Assembly: GCA_050015815.1 (NCBI GenBank)
Contig: JBEKAR010000045.1
Span: 1-12,025 of the forward strand
Direction: 5' to 3'
Length of the DNA stretch: 12,025 nt
Source: JAJRAL01 sp050015815
Lineage (GTDB): Archaea > Thermoplasmatota > Thermoplasmata > Methanomassiliicoccales > UBA472
How positions within the stretch are numbered: position 1 is the stretch's first letter; each line of letters starts with the position of its first letter. Both the position numbers and the translations under genes were made by a program. The notes under the pieces were generated by a model that worked only from the letters and a program-made list of their open reading frames with translations, made no database searches and was not told where the DNA came from. This document shows positions 1 to 6,559 of the stretch, in pieces.

Positions 1-272
1 AGGCGAAGAAGAACATGCCTCAGGCCGCTCCGGCAGGCGCCTCGAAGAAGGAGAAGTTCGTCTGCTCGGAGTGCGGCGCCGAGGTGCCCGCCGACTCGGA
101 CAAGTGCCCGCACTGCGGGGAGAAGTTCGACGAAGAGGGACCGAAGCAAAAGGGGATCGCTCCTCCGCCCTCATCGACGAAGGCAGAGGAGTTCGTCTGC
201 TCCGAGTGCGGCAAGACCGTCAAGGCCTCCGACACCAAGTGCTGGAACTGCGGCAAGGAGTTCGACGAGTGA
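1..272 (+). CDS. Double zinc-ribbon protein, C-terminal part (5' end probably outside window)
   Basis: The frame is open from the window edge and ends at TGA 270-272. The first internal ATG is at 15, but the codons before it (Ala-Lys-Lys-Asn) look like continuing coding sequence and no convincing SD precedes the ATG, so I read this as the tail of a longer protein. Counting from that ATG, two C-x2-C...C-x2-C zinc ribbons are visible: Cys17/Cys20 with Cys31/Cys34 (CSEC, CPHC), and Cys62/Cys65 with Cys76/Cys79 (CSEC, CWNC). A Pro/Ser-rich linker at about 42-58 joins them, and each ribbon ends in a similar acidic FDE stretch, which suggests an internal duplication. Such ribbons bind zinc structurally and often cap archaeal proteins of many kinds, so the function cannot be inferred. 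A separate 85-residue protein starting at 15 is the alternative. Confidence 0.7.
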   Translation, partial: AKKNMPQAAPAGASKKEKFVCSECGAEVPADSDKCPHCGEKFDEEGPKQKGIAPPPSSTKAEEFVCSECGKTVKASDTKCWNCGKEFDE

Positions 273-325
273 GCAACTGGCAGTAAGCAAATGGCTTTAT
301 GACGAATGGCCCATACACTGCTAGG

Positions 326-370
326 ATGGGATGCACCATGAGATCCATTTCACGGGGGTGCCTTAGCTGA
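326..370 (+). other. Possible 14-codon upstream ORF whose stop overlaps the top6B CTG start
   Basis: An ATG at 326 opens a 14-codon reading frame (MGCTMRSISRGCLS) ending at TGA 368-370; an internal ATG at 338 is in the same frame. The stop overlaps the proposed CTG start of top6B (367-369) as CTGA, formally like the ATGA overlap of coupled genes. A weak TATA-like element (CTTTATG, 295-301) lies about 25 nt upstream of 326, which would make this a leaderless frame. There is no homology or codon evidence that it is translated, and a frame this short can arise by chance. Confidence 0.25.
354..360 (+). promoter_or_regulatory. Shine-Dalgarno GGGGGTG that fixes the CTG start of top6B
   Basis: GGGGGTG differs at one position from GGAGGTG, the complement of the archaeal 16S rRNA 3' end. 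It ends 6 nt before the CTG at 367. This is the same GGTG-type signal and spacing seen before other genes here (GGTGG before the permease ATG at 10125, GGTGAGG before the ATG at 9335). It is the main reason to place the top6B start at a CTG codon. Confidence 0.6.
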
Positions 371-2370
371 GCTCCATCGCCGATCACCTGGCGAAGAAGC
401 AGAAGGAGATCTCCGTCTCGGAGTTCTTCGAGAGGAACCGCCAGATACTGGGGTTCGACTCGACCACCAAGGCCATCATCATGGCGGTCAAGGAGGCGGT
501 CGATAACTCGCTCGACGCCTGCGAGGAGGCCGACATCCTCCCCGATATCACTGTCAAACTGGACAAGGTCGACGAGAAGGAGTACAAGATGACCGTCGAG
601 GACAACGGCCCGGGCATCGTCCAGGAGATGATCCCGAACGTGTTCGGCAGGCTCCTCTTCGGCTCCAGGTTCCATGCCATCAGGCAGTCTAGGGGGCAGC
701 AGGGGATTGGCATCTCCGCCACCGTCATGTACGGTCAGATCACGACCGGCAAGCCCGCCAAGATCACCTCGAAGACAGAAAGGGACAAGCCCGCGGCGGT
801 CCGCGAGATAATGCTCAACACCAAGACGAACTCCCCCATGGTCGTCGGGCCGAAACAGCCTAACGACTACATCATGTGGGACGAGAAGGAGCACGGCACG
901 AAGGTCGAGATCAACCTGAACGGCAGGTACGTCGGCGGGAAGCAGTCCGTCCTGGAGTACCTGAAGCAGACCGCGATCGTCAACCCGCATGCCTCGATCT
1001 CCTTCACCGACCCGGAGGGCAAGACCTACCTATTCGCCCGGGCGTGGGACAAGCTGCCCCCGGACACGAGGGAGATCAAGCCGCACCCGGAGGGCGTCGA
1101 GCTCGGCACCCTGATGAACATGGGGCGGGCGTCGCGCACGAGGAACCTCAAGGAATTCCTCAAGAGCGACTTCTGCCGCATATCCGACCGCCTCGCCAAG
1201 GAGATCATCGAAAGGGCGGGACTGAGCGAGAACGCGAAGACGACGCAGCTCGACCTCGACAAGTACAAGGCGCTTCTCGGGGCGATGCAGTCGATGAAGT
1301 ACCTGGCGCCCCAGACAGAGTGCCTATCGCCGATCGGCGAGGCGCTCATCAAGAAGGGGCTGAAGAACGTCCTGGACGAGGTCAAGCCGGAGTTCTATGC
1401 CACGCCGGTGACGCGTAGCCCGAGGGTCTTCGCCGGGAATCCCTTCCAGGTCGAGGTCGGCATCGTCTACGGCGGAGGCATCCCGGCCGACCAACCCGTA
1501 TCGATACTTAGGTTCGCTAACCGCGTTCCTCTGCTCTACCAACAAGGAGGCTGCGCCTTGACGAAATCGATCGAGGCGGTCGACTGGCGCCGCTATGGAT
1601 TGGAGCAGAGAGGAGGGAGCGGGATTCCCTTCGGTCCGGCGATCATCCTCGTCCACGTCGCGAGCACCAAGGTCCCTTTCACGTCCGAAGCGAAGGAGGC
1701 CGTGGCGTCGATCCAGGAAATACAAACGGAGATCGAGCTCGCTCTGCGCGAGTGCGGCCGCCGGCTCAAGGTCCATCTGAACAAGAAGGAAACGAAGTCG
1801 AGGACCAGGGCGAAATTCGAGATCGTGCAGGAGATCCTGCCGCTCATCGCGGAGAAATCGGCGAAGATAGTCAACAAGCCCGTTCCCTCGCTCAACGGCT
1901 CCATCACCAAGATCATGAACGTCGTCTGGGTGAGCGACTCGGTGAGTTACGAGAAGAACCGCCACGTCGCGAGGGTCGAAATCTACAACTACACTCCGCG
2001 GCAGGTGCGCTTCAACCTCCACGCCGTCTTTCCCCCTGGCTCGCTGGCGCTCGGCGGAGCGGACCCGAGGCCGATAGAGGTCAAGGAGGACGGGAAGGTG
2101 ACCTGGGAGCTCAAGCCGATTCGATCGACGGAGAAGCAGATCATCACCGTGATCCTCGAAGGCCTGGACCCGGAGCTCTACGACGAGAACGAGCTCTATG
2201 CCAGTGGGATCGACCCCGCCATGATCATCGGCGCCGACCCGCTGCCCGGCGACTGGGACGTGGCCAGGCTGAAGGTGACCGAGGTTCCAGCCGAGGTCCC
2301 CGCGTCGGTCGAGCCGGAAGAGGAAGAGGTCGACTACGATGAGCAGTCGGAGGCGTTGAGCGATGACTGA
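367..2370 (+). CDS. top6B: DNA topoisomerase VI subunit B, apparent CTG start
   Basis: This is the ATPase subunit of the type IIB topoisomerase, which with subunit A relaxes and decatenates DNA in an ATP-dependent way. The 667-residue product has the GHKL ATP site: E43 and N47 in the N-box VKEAVDNSLDACEEA, D79 in DNGPG, and the glycine loop SRGQQGIG at about 108-115. A helix-two-turn-helix region lies at about 250-335 and the transducer domain at about 345-510. K443, in TSEAKEAVAS, is probably the switch lysine. An Ig-like C-terminal domain follows (about 515-640), as in longer euryarchaeal forms, and the last 25 residues are very acidic. The first ATG in frame (481) would delete the conserved N-terminus LAKKQKEISVSEFFERNRQI and half the N-box. 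The frame is open only back to CTG 367, directly after TAG 364-366, so CTG is the only plausible start. The gene overlaps top6A by 8 nt. Confidence 0.95.
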   Translation: MSSIADHLAKKQKEISVSEFFERNRQILGFDSTTKAIIMAVKEAVDNSLDACEEADILPDITVKLDKVDEKEYKMTVEDNGPGIVQEMIPNVFGRLLFGSRFHAIRQSRGQQGIGISATVMYGQITTGKPAKITSKTERDKPAAVREIMLNTKTNSPMVVGPKQPNDYIMWDEKEHGTKVEINLNGRYVGGKQSVLEYLKQTAIVNPHASISFTDPEGKTYLFARAWDKLPPDTREIKPHPEGVELGTLMNMGRASRTRNLKEFLKSDFCRISDRLAKEIIERAGLSENAKTTQLDLDKYKALLGAMQSMKYLAPQTECLSPIGEALIKKGLKNVLDEVKPEFYATPVTRSPRVFAGNPFQVEVGIVYGGGIPADQPVSILRFANRVPLLYQQGGCALTKSIEAVDWRRYGLEQRGGSGIPFGPAIILVHVASTKVPFTSEAKEAVASIQEIQTEIELALRECGRRLKVHLNKKETKSRTRAKFEIVQEILPLIAEKSAKIVNKPVPSLNGSITKIMNVVWVSDSVSYEKNRHVARVEIYNYTPRQVRFNLHAVFPPGSLALGGADPRPIEVKEDGKVTWELKPIRSTEKQIITVILEGLDPELYDENELYASGIDPAMIIGADPLPGDWDVARLKVTEVPAEVPASVEPEEEEVDYDEQSEALSDD

Positions 2371-3460
2371 CGAGAGCAAGATCGCGGTGCAGAAGCTCTA
2401 CGAGATCGCCGAATCGATCTACGATCAGCTCGACTCCGGCAAGATACCCAAGATGGTCATCCCGCTCCGTACCAAGTCGAATATCCGATTCGACCCGAAG
2501 CACTCCGTCTGGAAGTACGGCAACCAGAAGGGGGCGAGGACAGCGAAGAAGACCCAGGGCGCGCTGATGCTCCTTCGCACCATGTTCGTCATGGAACTGA
2601 TAGAGGACATGATCAAGGAGAACAAGTCCTCGACCCTGAGAGAGATGTACTATATCTCGGAAGGCTGGGGCAAGGGCAAGTTCCACTCGCAGGACGAGTC
2701 GAACCTTCTCGCCGAAGACCTCGAGGTCGTCACCAGCCTGATGCGCGAGGACTTCAAGCTCCGCCCCGAGGAGAACGGGGCGAGCGTCATCGGCAACCTG
2801 ACCATCGAGGAGCTCGACCGCAAGGGCAAGAAGAAGAGGATCAACTGCCTGGACGATGTCGGCGATTCGGGGTACGGAATACCATACAACGTCGAGAGCG
2901 ACAAGGTTCAGCTGATTGAGACTGGCGCGGATTTCATCGTGGCGCTCGAGACGGGCGGTATGTTCGATCGATTGGTCGAGAACGGCTTCGCCGAGGACTT
3001 CAACTCCGTCCTGGTGCATCTCAAAGGACAGCCGGCGCGCTCCACCCGCAGGTTCATCAAGCGAGTGAACGAGGAGCTGAAGCTGCCGGTCGTCGTCTTC
3101 ACCGATGGGGACCCCTGGTCGTTCCGCATCTTCGCCTCCGTCGCCTACGGAGCGATCAAGACGGCGCACATCTCCGAGTACCTCGCCACGCCGACCTCAG
3201 AGTTCATCGGCATCACCGCCTCGGACATCGAGAACTACGAACTCCCGACCGACAAGCTGACTGAGAGGGACGTCAGAGCCCTCGAGGCGGAGAAGAACGA
3301 CCCGAGGTTCGCCGACGAGTTCTGGAGGAACGAGATCGACCTGATGCTGAAGCTCAACAAGAAGGCGGAGCAGCAGGCCCTGGCCAAGTACGGCCTGGAC
3401 TACGTCACCGACACCTACATGCCGGACAAACTGGGCGAGCTGGGTCTCCTCAAGAAGTGA
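2363..3460 (+). CDS. top6A: DNA topoisomerase VI subunit A (Spo11-like)
   Basis: This is the DNA-cleaving subunit of topoisomerase VI and a relative of eukaryotic Spo11. At 365 residues it is of normal family length. The catalytic winged-helix domain carries LREMYYISEGWG; by alignment with the family the active tyrosine is Y97, the second of the pair. The Toprim domain supplies the metal-binding acidic residues: E196 in FIVALETGGMFDRL, and D248 and D250 in VVVFTDGDPW. The ATG lies inside the end of top6B (ATGACTGA), with GGAGG at 2349-2353 nine nt upstream. Translational coupling is therefore likely and fits production of equal amounts of the two subunits of the A2B2 enzyme. The gene ends 12 nt before the convergent acetyltransferase gene. 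Confidence 0.97.
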   Translation: MTDESKIAVQKLYEIAESIYDQLDSGKIPKMVIPLRTKSNIRFDPKHSVWKYGNQKGARTAKKTQGALMLLRTMFVMELIEDMIKENKSSTLREMYYISEGWGKGKFHSQDESNLLAEDLEVVTSLMREDFKLRPEENGASVIGNLTIEELDRKGKKKRINCLDDVGDSGYGIPYNVESDKVQLIETGADFIVALETGGMFDRLVENGFAEDFNSVLVHLKGQPARSTRRFIKRVNEELKLPVVVFTDGDPWSFRIFASVAYGAIKTAHISEYLATPTSEFIGITASDIENYELPTDKLTERDVRALEAEKNDPRFADEFWRNEIDLMLKLNKKAEQQALAKYGLDYVTDTYMPDKLGELGLLKK

Positions 3461-3472
3461 TCGATCGGACGG

Positions 3473-3946
3473 CTAGAGGTCCTTTCCCATGTTCAGGCTG
3501 CGCACCACGTAGCCGGAAGACCTGTAGAGCCTGATAGCGCGCTCGTTGAAACCGAACACGTGGAGGTCGATCGTCTCGGCCTTGAAGCCCCGCGAAACCG
3601 CCTCGATCTCCGTCATCGTCGCCTTGCCATAGCCCTTGCCGCGATAGCGCTCCTCTAGGAACAGCGAGAAGATGAAGACCGAGCGCCTCGGCTCTTCTTC
3701 GAACTTCAGCCAGACCCCACCGACCTCCTCGCCGGTGATGCGGTCCCTGACCTCGTAGAAATACTGGCCCGGCGTGTCGATGCCATATGGCAGCAGCTTG
3801 AGCGTGTCGTCCCTCGACTTCTTCTTCGCCGCCTCTCCGCGCGCGTATCCGGCCTGATCGATCTCCTTGGCATACCGCTCAATCGTCCCGGCGATGAACG
3901 ACTCGAAGCGCTCTGGTTTCAGAGGGACTAGTACCACGTCAGGCAT
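3473..3946 (-). CDS. GNAT-family N-acetyltransferase
   Basis: The 157-residue product is predicted to transfer an acetyl group from acetyl-CoA to an amine; the acceptor is unknown. The GNAT acetyl-CoA loop is clear: RGKGYG at 102-107 after the strand VFIFSLFLEERY, followed by the typical motif B region N134-x-x-AIRLYRSSGY. The strand GEEVGGVWL (about 72-80) is also usual for the fold. The ATG at 3946 was chosen because upstream codons in frame run back into lysS and look like lysS antiframe sequence, with no other start in the gap. It lies 28 nt after the lysS stop on the same strand, so the two are probably cotranscribed. That adjacency does not identify the substrate. It ends with TAG. Confidence 0.88.
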   Translation of the reverse strand: MPDVVLVPLKPERFESFIAGTIERYAKEIDQAGYARGEAAKKKSRDDTLKLLPYGIDTPGQYFYEVRDRITGEEVGGVWLKFEEEPRRSVFIFSLFLEERYRGKGYGKATMTEIEAVSRGFKAETIDLHVFGFNERAIRLYRSSGYVVRSLNMGKDL

Positions 3947-3974
3947 CGAACGCTCATGTTCGCAGGCGGCTAAA

Positions 3975-5537
3975 TCACTTCGCAGGCGAGGGAGCGGAAC
4001 GGATCGCTTCCTCGATGCGGCCCGTGACGAATTCCTTGTCAAGGGTGGAAAGGAAGAAACCGAGCCTCGGTCCCTGGTTCCGCCCGATGAAGATGCGGTA
4101 GAGACACTGGAACCCGACCTTCGCGCCGATGGAGCAGGATTTCGCGCTCTCATACACCTTGTCGTGGATCTTCTCGCCCTGCCAGTCCATCGCCTTCAGC
4201 TCCGTCAGGACGCACCTGAGGAAGTTCAGCTCCTGATCGCTCAGTTCGACCATCGGCAGCGTCTCGCTGACCTTGAACCTGACTTCCTCCGGCGCCCAGC
4301 CGTCCAGCCAGAAGCGGACGCAGTCGACCCTCTGGCGAAGCAGTTCCATGTCCTCCTTCGGAAGCTGGGAGATCTGCTCGGTGCGTTTCAGGATCTCGAT
4401 CACCTTCTCGAACGTGTCGGCGATCTGGACGACCGAGACGAGATGACGGTATGGTATCTGCGTCGGCTGTTGCGCCCTAGGGCCGTTCGGCTGGGCCAGA
4501 GCATAGGCCCGGAGCAGGTCGATCTCCCTCTCGTCCGCGCCTCCTTTATAATAGAGCTGCTCGACGTGGTCGTACTCGTCCACGCCGTCGAGTATCCCTA
4601 GCCCGGAATCGTAGTCGATGTGCCGGTCGGGATTGTATCTCAGGAACGAGTAGTTCAGGACCGGCGGCGGGGTCATCCTCAGCGCATCGACGCCGGAGAC
4701 CGTCGTACCGGTCGACTTGTGCATCTGGCCCTTGCCCTTCAATTGCACGAACTCGTACGGCACGGGGAAGGGCGGTTCGATCCCGAGCACCTCGCGGGCG
4801 AACCTCTTGCCGGTGTCATAGGAACCCCCCGCCGCGGCATGATCCTTGCCGAACGGCTCGCAGGTCACCCCGAAGACCTTCCACTTCGCCGCCCACTCGA
4901 GCCTCCACGGAAGCTTGCCCTGGGCCCGGCGGATGTCCGCCTTGCCCTCGTTCCCGCAGGTGCAGACGTAGTGAACGTAGGGATACTGGTAGTCTGTGAT
5001 CCGCCCGCCCGAGAGCTTGCCGCAGGCGGGGCAGAGCGGCGTATATGGGAAGAAGTCGGGCGGGACCTCGCGCCCGGTGACCTCCCTCAGGATCGTGGCC
5101 ACGAGCTCCTTCTTCTTGATTATGGTGTCGATGGCATCGGCGAAGTCCCCGAGCTCGTAGTGCTCATGCGTCCAATGGATCTCTGGCCTGATGCCGAGCT
5201 CGGCGATCGCCATGAGGAACGGGGTGATGAAGTGCTCGGCGTAACTGACGTGCTCCCCGCAGGGACAGTCCATGAACGATATCGGCTTGCCGATCTCCGC
5301 CTCGTACCTCTCAGGCAGGAATGTATAGCGCTTCCTGAGGGGGTCGAACGAGTCGACGAGGTAGATCAGCTTCGCATCGACGTCCTTCTCTTTGAGAGCC
5401 TTGAACACCGCCTGCGCGGTGATCGCCTCCCGCAGGCTCCCCACGTGGATGAAGCCCGAGGGGGTGATGCCGGTCGAGATCAGGTGCTTGCTTCCCTTCT
5501 CCTTGAGTTCTCCGGCTAGGACGTCCGCCCAGTGCAT
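3975..5537 (-). CDS. lysS: Lysyl-tRNA synthetase, class I
   Basis: This enzyme attaches lysine to tRNA(Lys) using ATP and is the archaeal-type class I form, unrelated to the class II enzyme of most bacteria. The 520-residue protein has the class I Rossmann catalytic signature PSGFIHVGS (26-34, HIGH equivalent) and GKDHAAAGGSYD at 230-241. The KMSKS-equivalent loop is QMHKSTG at 271-277. Cysteine pairs C91/C93, C169/C172 and C192/C194 look like zinc-binding knuckles in the inserted region. The helical C-terminal anticodon-binding part is complete (YESAKSCSIGAKVGFQCLYR and onwards). ATG 5537 is supported by the family N-terminus (MHWADVLA) and a TATA box about 34 nt upstream, giving a leader of only about 8-10 nt. 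The acetyltransferase gene follows on the same strand. Confidence 0.97.
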   Translation of the reverse strand: MHWADVLAGELKEKGSKHLISTGITPSGFIHVGSLREAITAQAVFKALKEKDVDAKLIYLVDSFDPLRKRYTFLPERYEAEIGKPISFMDCPCGEHVSYAEHFITPFLMAIAELGIRPEIHWTHEHYELGDFADAIDTIIKKKELVATILREVTGREVPPDFFPYTPLCPACGKLSGGRITDYQYPYVHYVCTCGNEGKADIRRAQGKLPWRLEWAAKWKVFGVTCEPFGKDHAAAGGSYDTGKRFAREVLGIEPPFPVPYEFVQLKGKGQMHKSTGTTVSGVDALRMTPPPVLNYSFLRYNPDRHIDYDSGLGILDGVDEYDHVEQLYYKGGADEREIDLLRAYALAQPNGPRAQQPTQIPYRHLVSVVQIADTFEKVIEILKRTEQISQLPKEDMELLRQRVDCVRFWLDGWAPEEVRFKVSETLPMVELSDQELNFLRCVLTELKAMDWQGEKIHDKVYESAKSCSIGAKVGFQCLYRIFIGRNQGPRLGFFLSTLDKEFVTGRIEEAIRSAPSPAK

Positions 5538-5566
5538 GATTACCAGCCGCGCAAAGCGAACGCGCG

Positions 5567-5575
5567 AATATTAAT
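5567..5575 (-). promoter_or_regulatory. TATA-box promoter of lysS
   Basis: On the minus strand ATTAATATT lies about 34 nt upstream of the lysS ATG in an otherwise GC-rich stretch. With the usual archaeal spacing of about 25 nt, transcription would start near 5545 with a leader of about 8 nt. Confidence 0.55.
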
Positions 5576-5581
5576 GTTGCT

Positions 5582-5680
5582 AGCCGCCCACATGGAACGC
5601 CAGTGTCGGCTCGGCCCTTGAGGAGCCTGAAGCCGATCGCCTTGCCTACATTGCCCCTTGGCGATAATCCCGACCTTCAT
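5582..5680 (-). pseudogene. Possible remnant of a Rossmann-fold (NAD(P)-binding) gene, frameshifted and truncated
   Basis: On the minus strand an ATG at 5680 begins MKVGIIAKG. After the GGGG run at 5657-5654, dropping one G continues as NVGKAIGFRLLKG. Joined, this gives an N-terminus like dinucleotide-binding enzymes: a hydrophobic first strand, a GNVG phosphate loop and a following helix. It resembles the start of NADP/F420-dependent oxidoreductases, although the first glycine of GxGxxG appears as Ala-Lys. Beyond about 25 residues (RADTGVPCGRL) I recognise nothing, and the sequence runs into the lysS promoter. Read without the shift, the frame is a meaningless 46-codon ORF ending at TAA just before lysS. 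A TATA-like element lies at the right distance upstream. Chance resemblance of about 20 residues remains possible. Confidence 0.4.
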
Positions 5681-5710
5681 TCCATCGCGGGCTGGCTCGC
5701 AGCATCCAGC

Positions 5711-5721
5711 CTAAATACTTT
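5711..5721 (-). promoter_or_regulatory. TATA-like element upstream of the Rossmann remnant
   Basis: On the minus strand AAAGTATTTAG lies about 36 nt upstream of the ATG at 5680, the same spacing seen for lysS and the antiporter. An inverted repeat (GGCTGG 5690-5695, CCAGCC 5706-5711) lies between it and the expected transcription start, and could be a relic operator. The element is weak on its own. Confidence 0.35.
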
Positions 5722-5773
5722 GTCCGATGGCGTCGTTGGCATCATCGTCAGTGTCGTCGCCCCATGAGAACCG

Positions 5774-5781
5774 TTTATATA
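5774..5781 (+). promoter_or_regulatory. TATA-box promoter giving a leaderless transcript for the HExxH protein
   Basis: TTTATATA is a textbook archaeal TATA box. Its centre is about 28 nt before the GTG at 5806, so the expected transcription start lies within a few nt of the start codon. No SD precedes the GTG, which agrees with a leaderless mRNA. Confidence 0.7.
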
Positions 5782-5805
5782 GTAGTACAAACAGATTAGT
5801 GAAAC

Positions 5806-6321
5806 GTGGAAGCAGTCAAGACAGACTTCGCACGCAAGCTGGAGAACGCGAAGGATATTCCAGAGATATTCGAGCTCGTGAAGAAGGCCGTCAGGCAGGT
5901 GACGGGGATGGAGAGGTCAGGCCTGATGCTAGGCCTTTCGAACCTGGGCGGAGGACTGGCAGGATTCGTCGGCGCGTTCTACCCGGTGGCGACCAACATC
6001 ATAGTCATGAACACGCTGCCGTTGAGGCGGGTCAAGGAGACCGCGGCTCACCTCTACAAGCCGTACGTGTTCCACATCCTGATGCACGAGTACCTCCACA
6101 CGCTGGGCATCATGGACGAGACCCTTGTGAGGATCCGGGCAAGAGAGATCACCGAGCAGACGCTTGGACCGGACCACCCGGCGACGGAGATCGCGCGGGA
6201 CCTCACGAAGTTCATGCCGAACCTGGTCTACCCGGTCTACGGATGGAACCCTCCGGAGAACCCGAGCCTGGAGCTCGTGGAGGGCTTCGACCGGTCGAGC
6301 ACCGACCCCTACATATTCTGA
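5806..6321 (+). CDS. Small protein with HExxHxxGxxD metalloprotease-like motif
   Basis: I do not recognise this 171-residue protein as a named family. Its standout feature is HEYLHTLGIMDE at 94-105: H94, E95 and H98 form a zincin HExxH motif, G101 follows at +3 and D104 at +6. This matches the metzincin pattern HExxHxxGxxH/D with Asp as third ligand. Before it comes a Gly-rich hydrophobic stretch (about 38-72, ending NIIVMNTLPL), plausibly the edge strand facing the active-site helix. M137 in KFMPNL could serve as a Met-turn, but that is speculation. There is no signal peptide and no convincing transmembrane helix, so it is probably cytoplasmic. GTG 5806 is the start because a strong TATA box sits 25-30 nt upstream. 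Sec61 beta follows from its own promoter. Confidence 0.8.
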   Translation: MEAVKTDFARKLENAKDIPEIFELVKKAVRQVTGMERSGLMLGLSNLGGGLAGFVGAFYPVATNIIVMNTLPLRRVKETAAHLYKPYVFHILMHEYLHTLGIMDETLVRIRAREITEQTLGPDHPATEIARDLTKFMPNLVYPVYGWNPPENPSLELVEGFDRSSTDPYIF

Positions 6322-6343
6322 TGGTGGACGAACCTCCAAAAGG

Positions 6344-6350
6344 ATATATA
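6344..6350 (+). promoter_or_regulatory. TATA-box promoter of the Sec61 beta gene
   Basis: ATATATA within AAAAGGATATATAGGG lies about 35 nt upstream of the ATG at 6382. The expected transcription start is near 6372, so the leader would be about 10 nt. Confidence 0.6.
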
Positions 6351-6359
6351 GGGAAGTTG

Positions 6360-6380
6360 GGTATCCGAAGCCGGATATCC
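6360..6380 (+). repeat. Imperfect inverted repeat over the Sec61 beta transcription start
   Basis: GGTATCCG (6360-6367) and CGGATATCC (6372-6380) are complementary arms with one unpaired T, separated by AAGC. The element ends one base before the ATG at 6382 and covers the predicted transcription start. It could be an operator for a dimeric regulator, or an RNA hairpin if transcription starts further upstream than the TATA box predicts. Confidence 0.45.
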
Positions 6381-6381
6381 G

Positions 6382-6552
6382 ATGCCAAAGGAGAGCAAGA
6401 AGAACACCGGCTTCCAGTCGGCCGCGGGTCTGATCCGTTACTTCGATTCAGAGGATGAGAAGGCCCTCAAGATCAACCCCTACTTCATTCTGATATTCGC
6501 GGCGCTGGTGATCGCCGTCGTCGAGATCGCCAAGGCGATCTGGCCGGTCTGA
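6382..6552 (+). CDS. Preprotein translocase subunit Sec61 beta (SecG family, archaeal)
   Basis: This 56-residue tail-anchored protein is the small beta subunit of the SecYE-beta (Sec61) channel, which moves proteins across or into the cytoplasmic membrane. A short basic cytosolic N-terminus (MPKESKKNTGFQS) leads into the family hallmark AAGLIRYFDSEDEKALKI at about 14-31. A single transmembrane helix follows (about 34-51, FILIFAALVIAVVEIAKA), and the protein ends at TGA 6550-6552. The length is normal for archaeal Sec61 beta. The ATG at 6382 lies behind a TATA box and an inverted repeat, suggesting a monocistronic gene with its own control. It converges on the antiporter gene with only 7 nt between the stops. 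Confidence 0.93.
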   Translation: MPKESKKNTGFQSAAGLIRYFDSEDEKALKINPYFILIFAALVIAVVEIAKAIWPV

Positions 6553-6559
6553 GCGGTCC

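Noticed and set aside
358..370. GTG 358 start with readthrough of TAG 364 (for example as pyrrolysine) into top6B.
   Set aside because: TAG ends four other genes in this window (acetyltransferase, antiporter, one permease, ATPase), so it works as an ordinary stop. The SD at 354-360 would also overlap the GTG and leave no spacing.
220..990. Long minus-strand open frames over top6B and top6A (also 1324-2379 and 2225-3169).
   Set aside because: These are typical antisense shadows of GC-rich coding sequence, Asp/Arg/Leu-rich without domains.
3473..4153. A 226-residue version of the acetyltransferase starting at 4153.
   Set aside because: The extra 69 residues are Arg/Ser-rich antiframe sequence overlapping the end of lysS. 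The GNAT protein begins naturally at ATG 3946.
5538..5805. A tRNA or other structured RNA in the 268-nt gap between lysS and the HExxH gene.
   Set aside because: No acceptor-stem pairing or T-loop sequence is visible. The only structure is a 6-bp inverted repeat with a 10-nt spacer next to a TATA-like element.
5727..6458. Plus-strand open frame of 243 codons overlapping the HExxH gene.
   Set aside because: It is rich in Arg, Gly and Pro, has no recognisable domain, and covers two better-supported genes (HExxH protein and Sec61 beta) in another frame.
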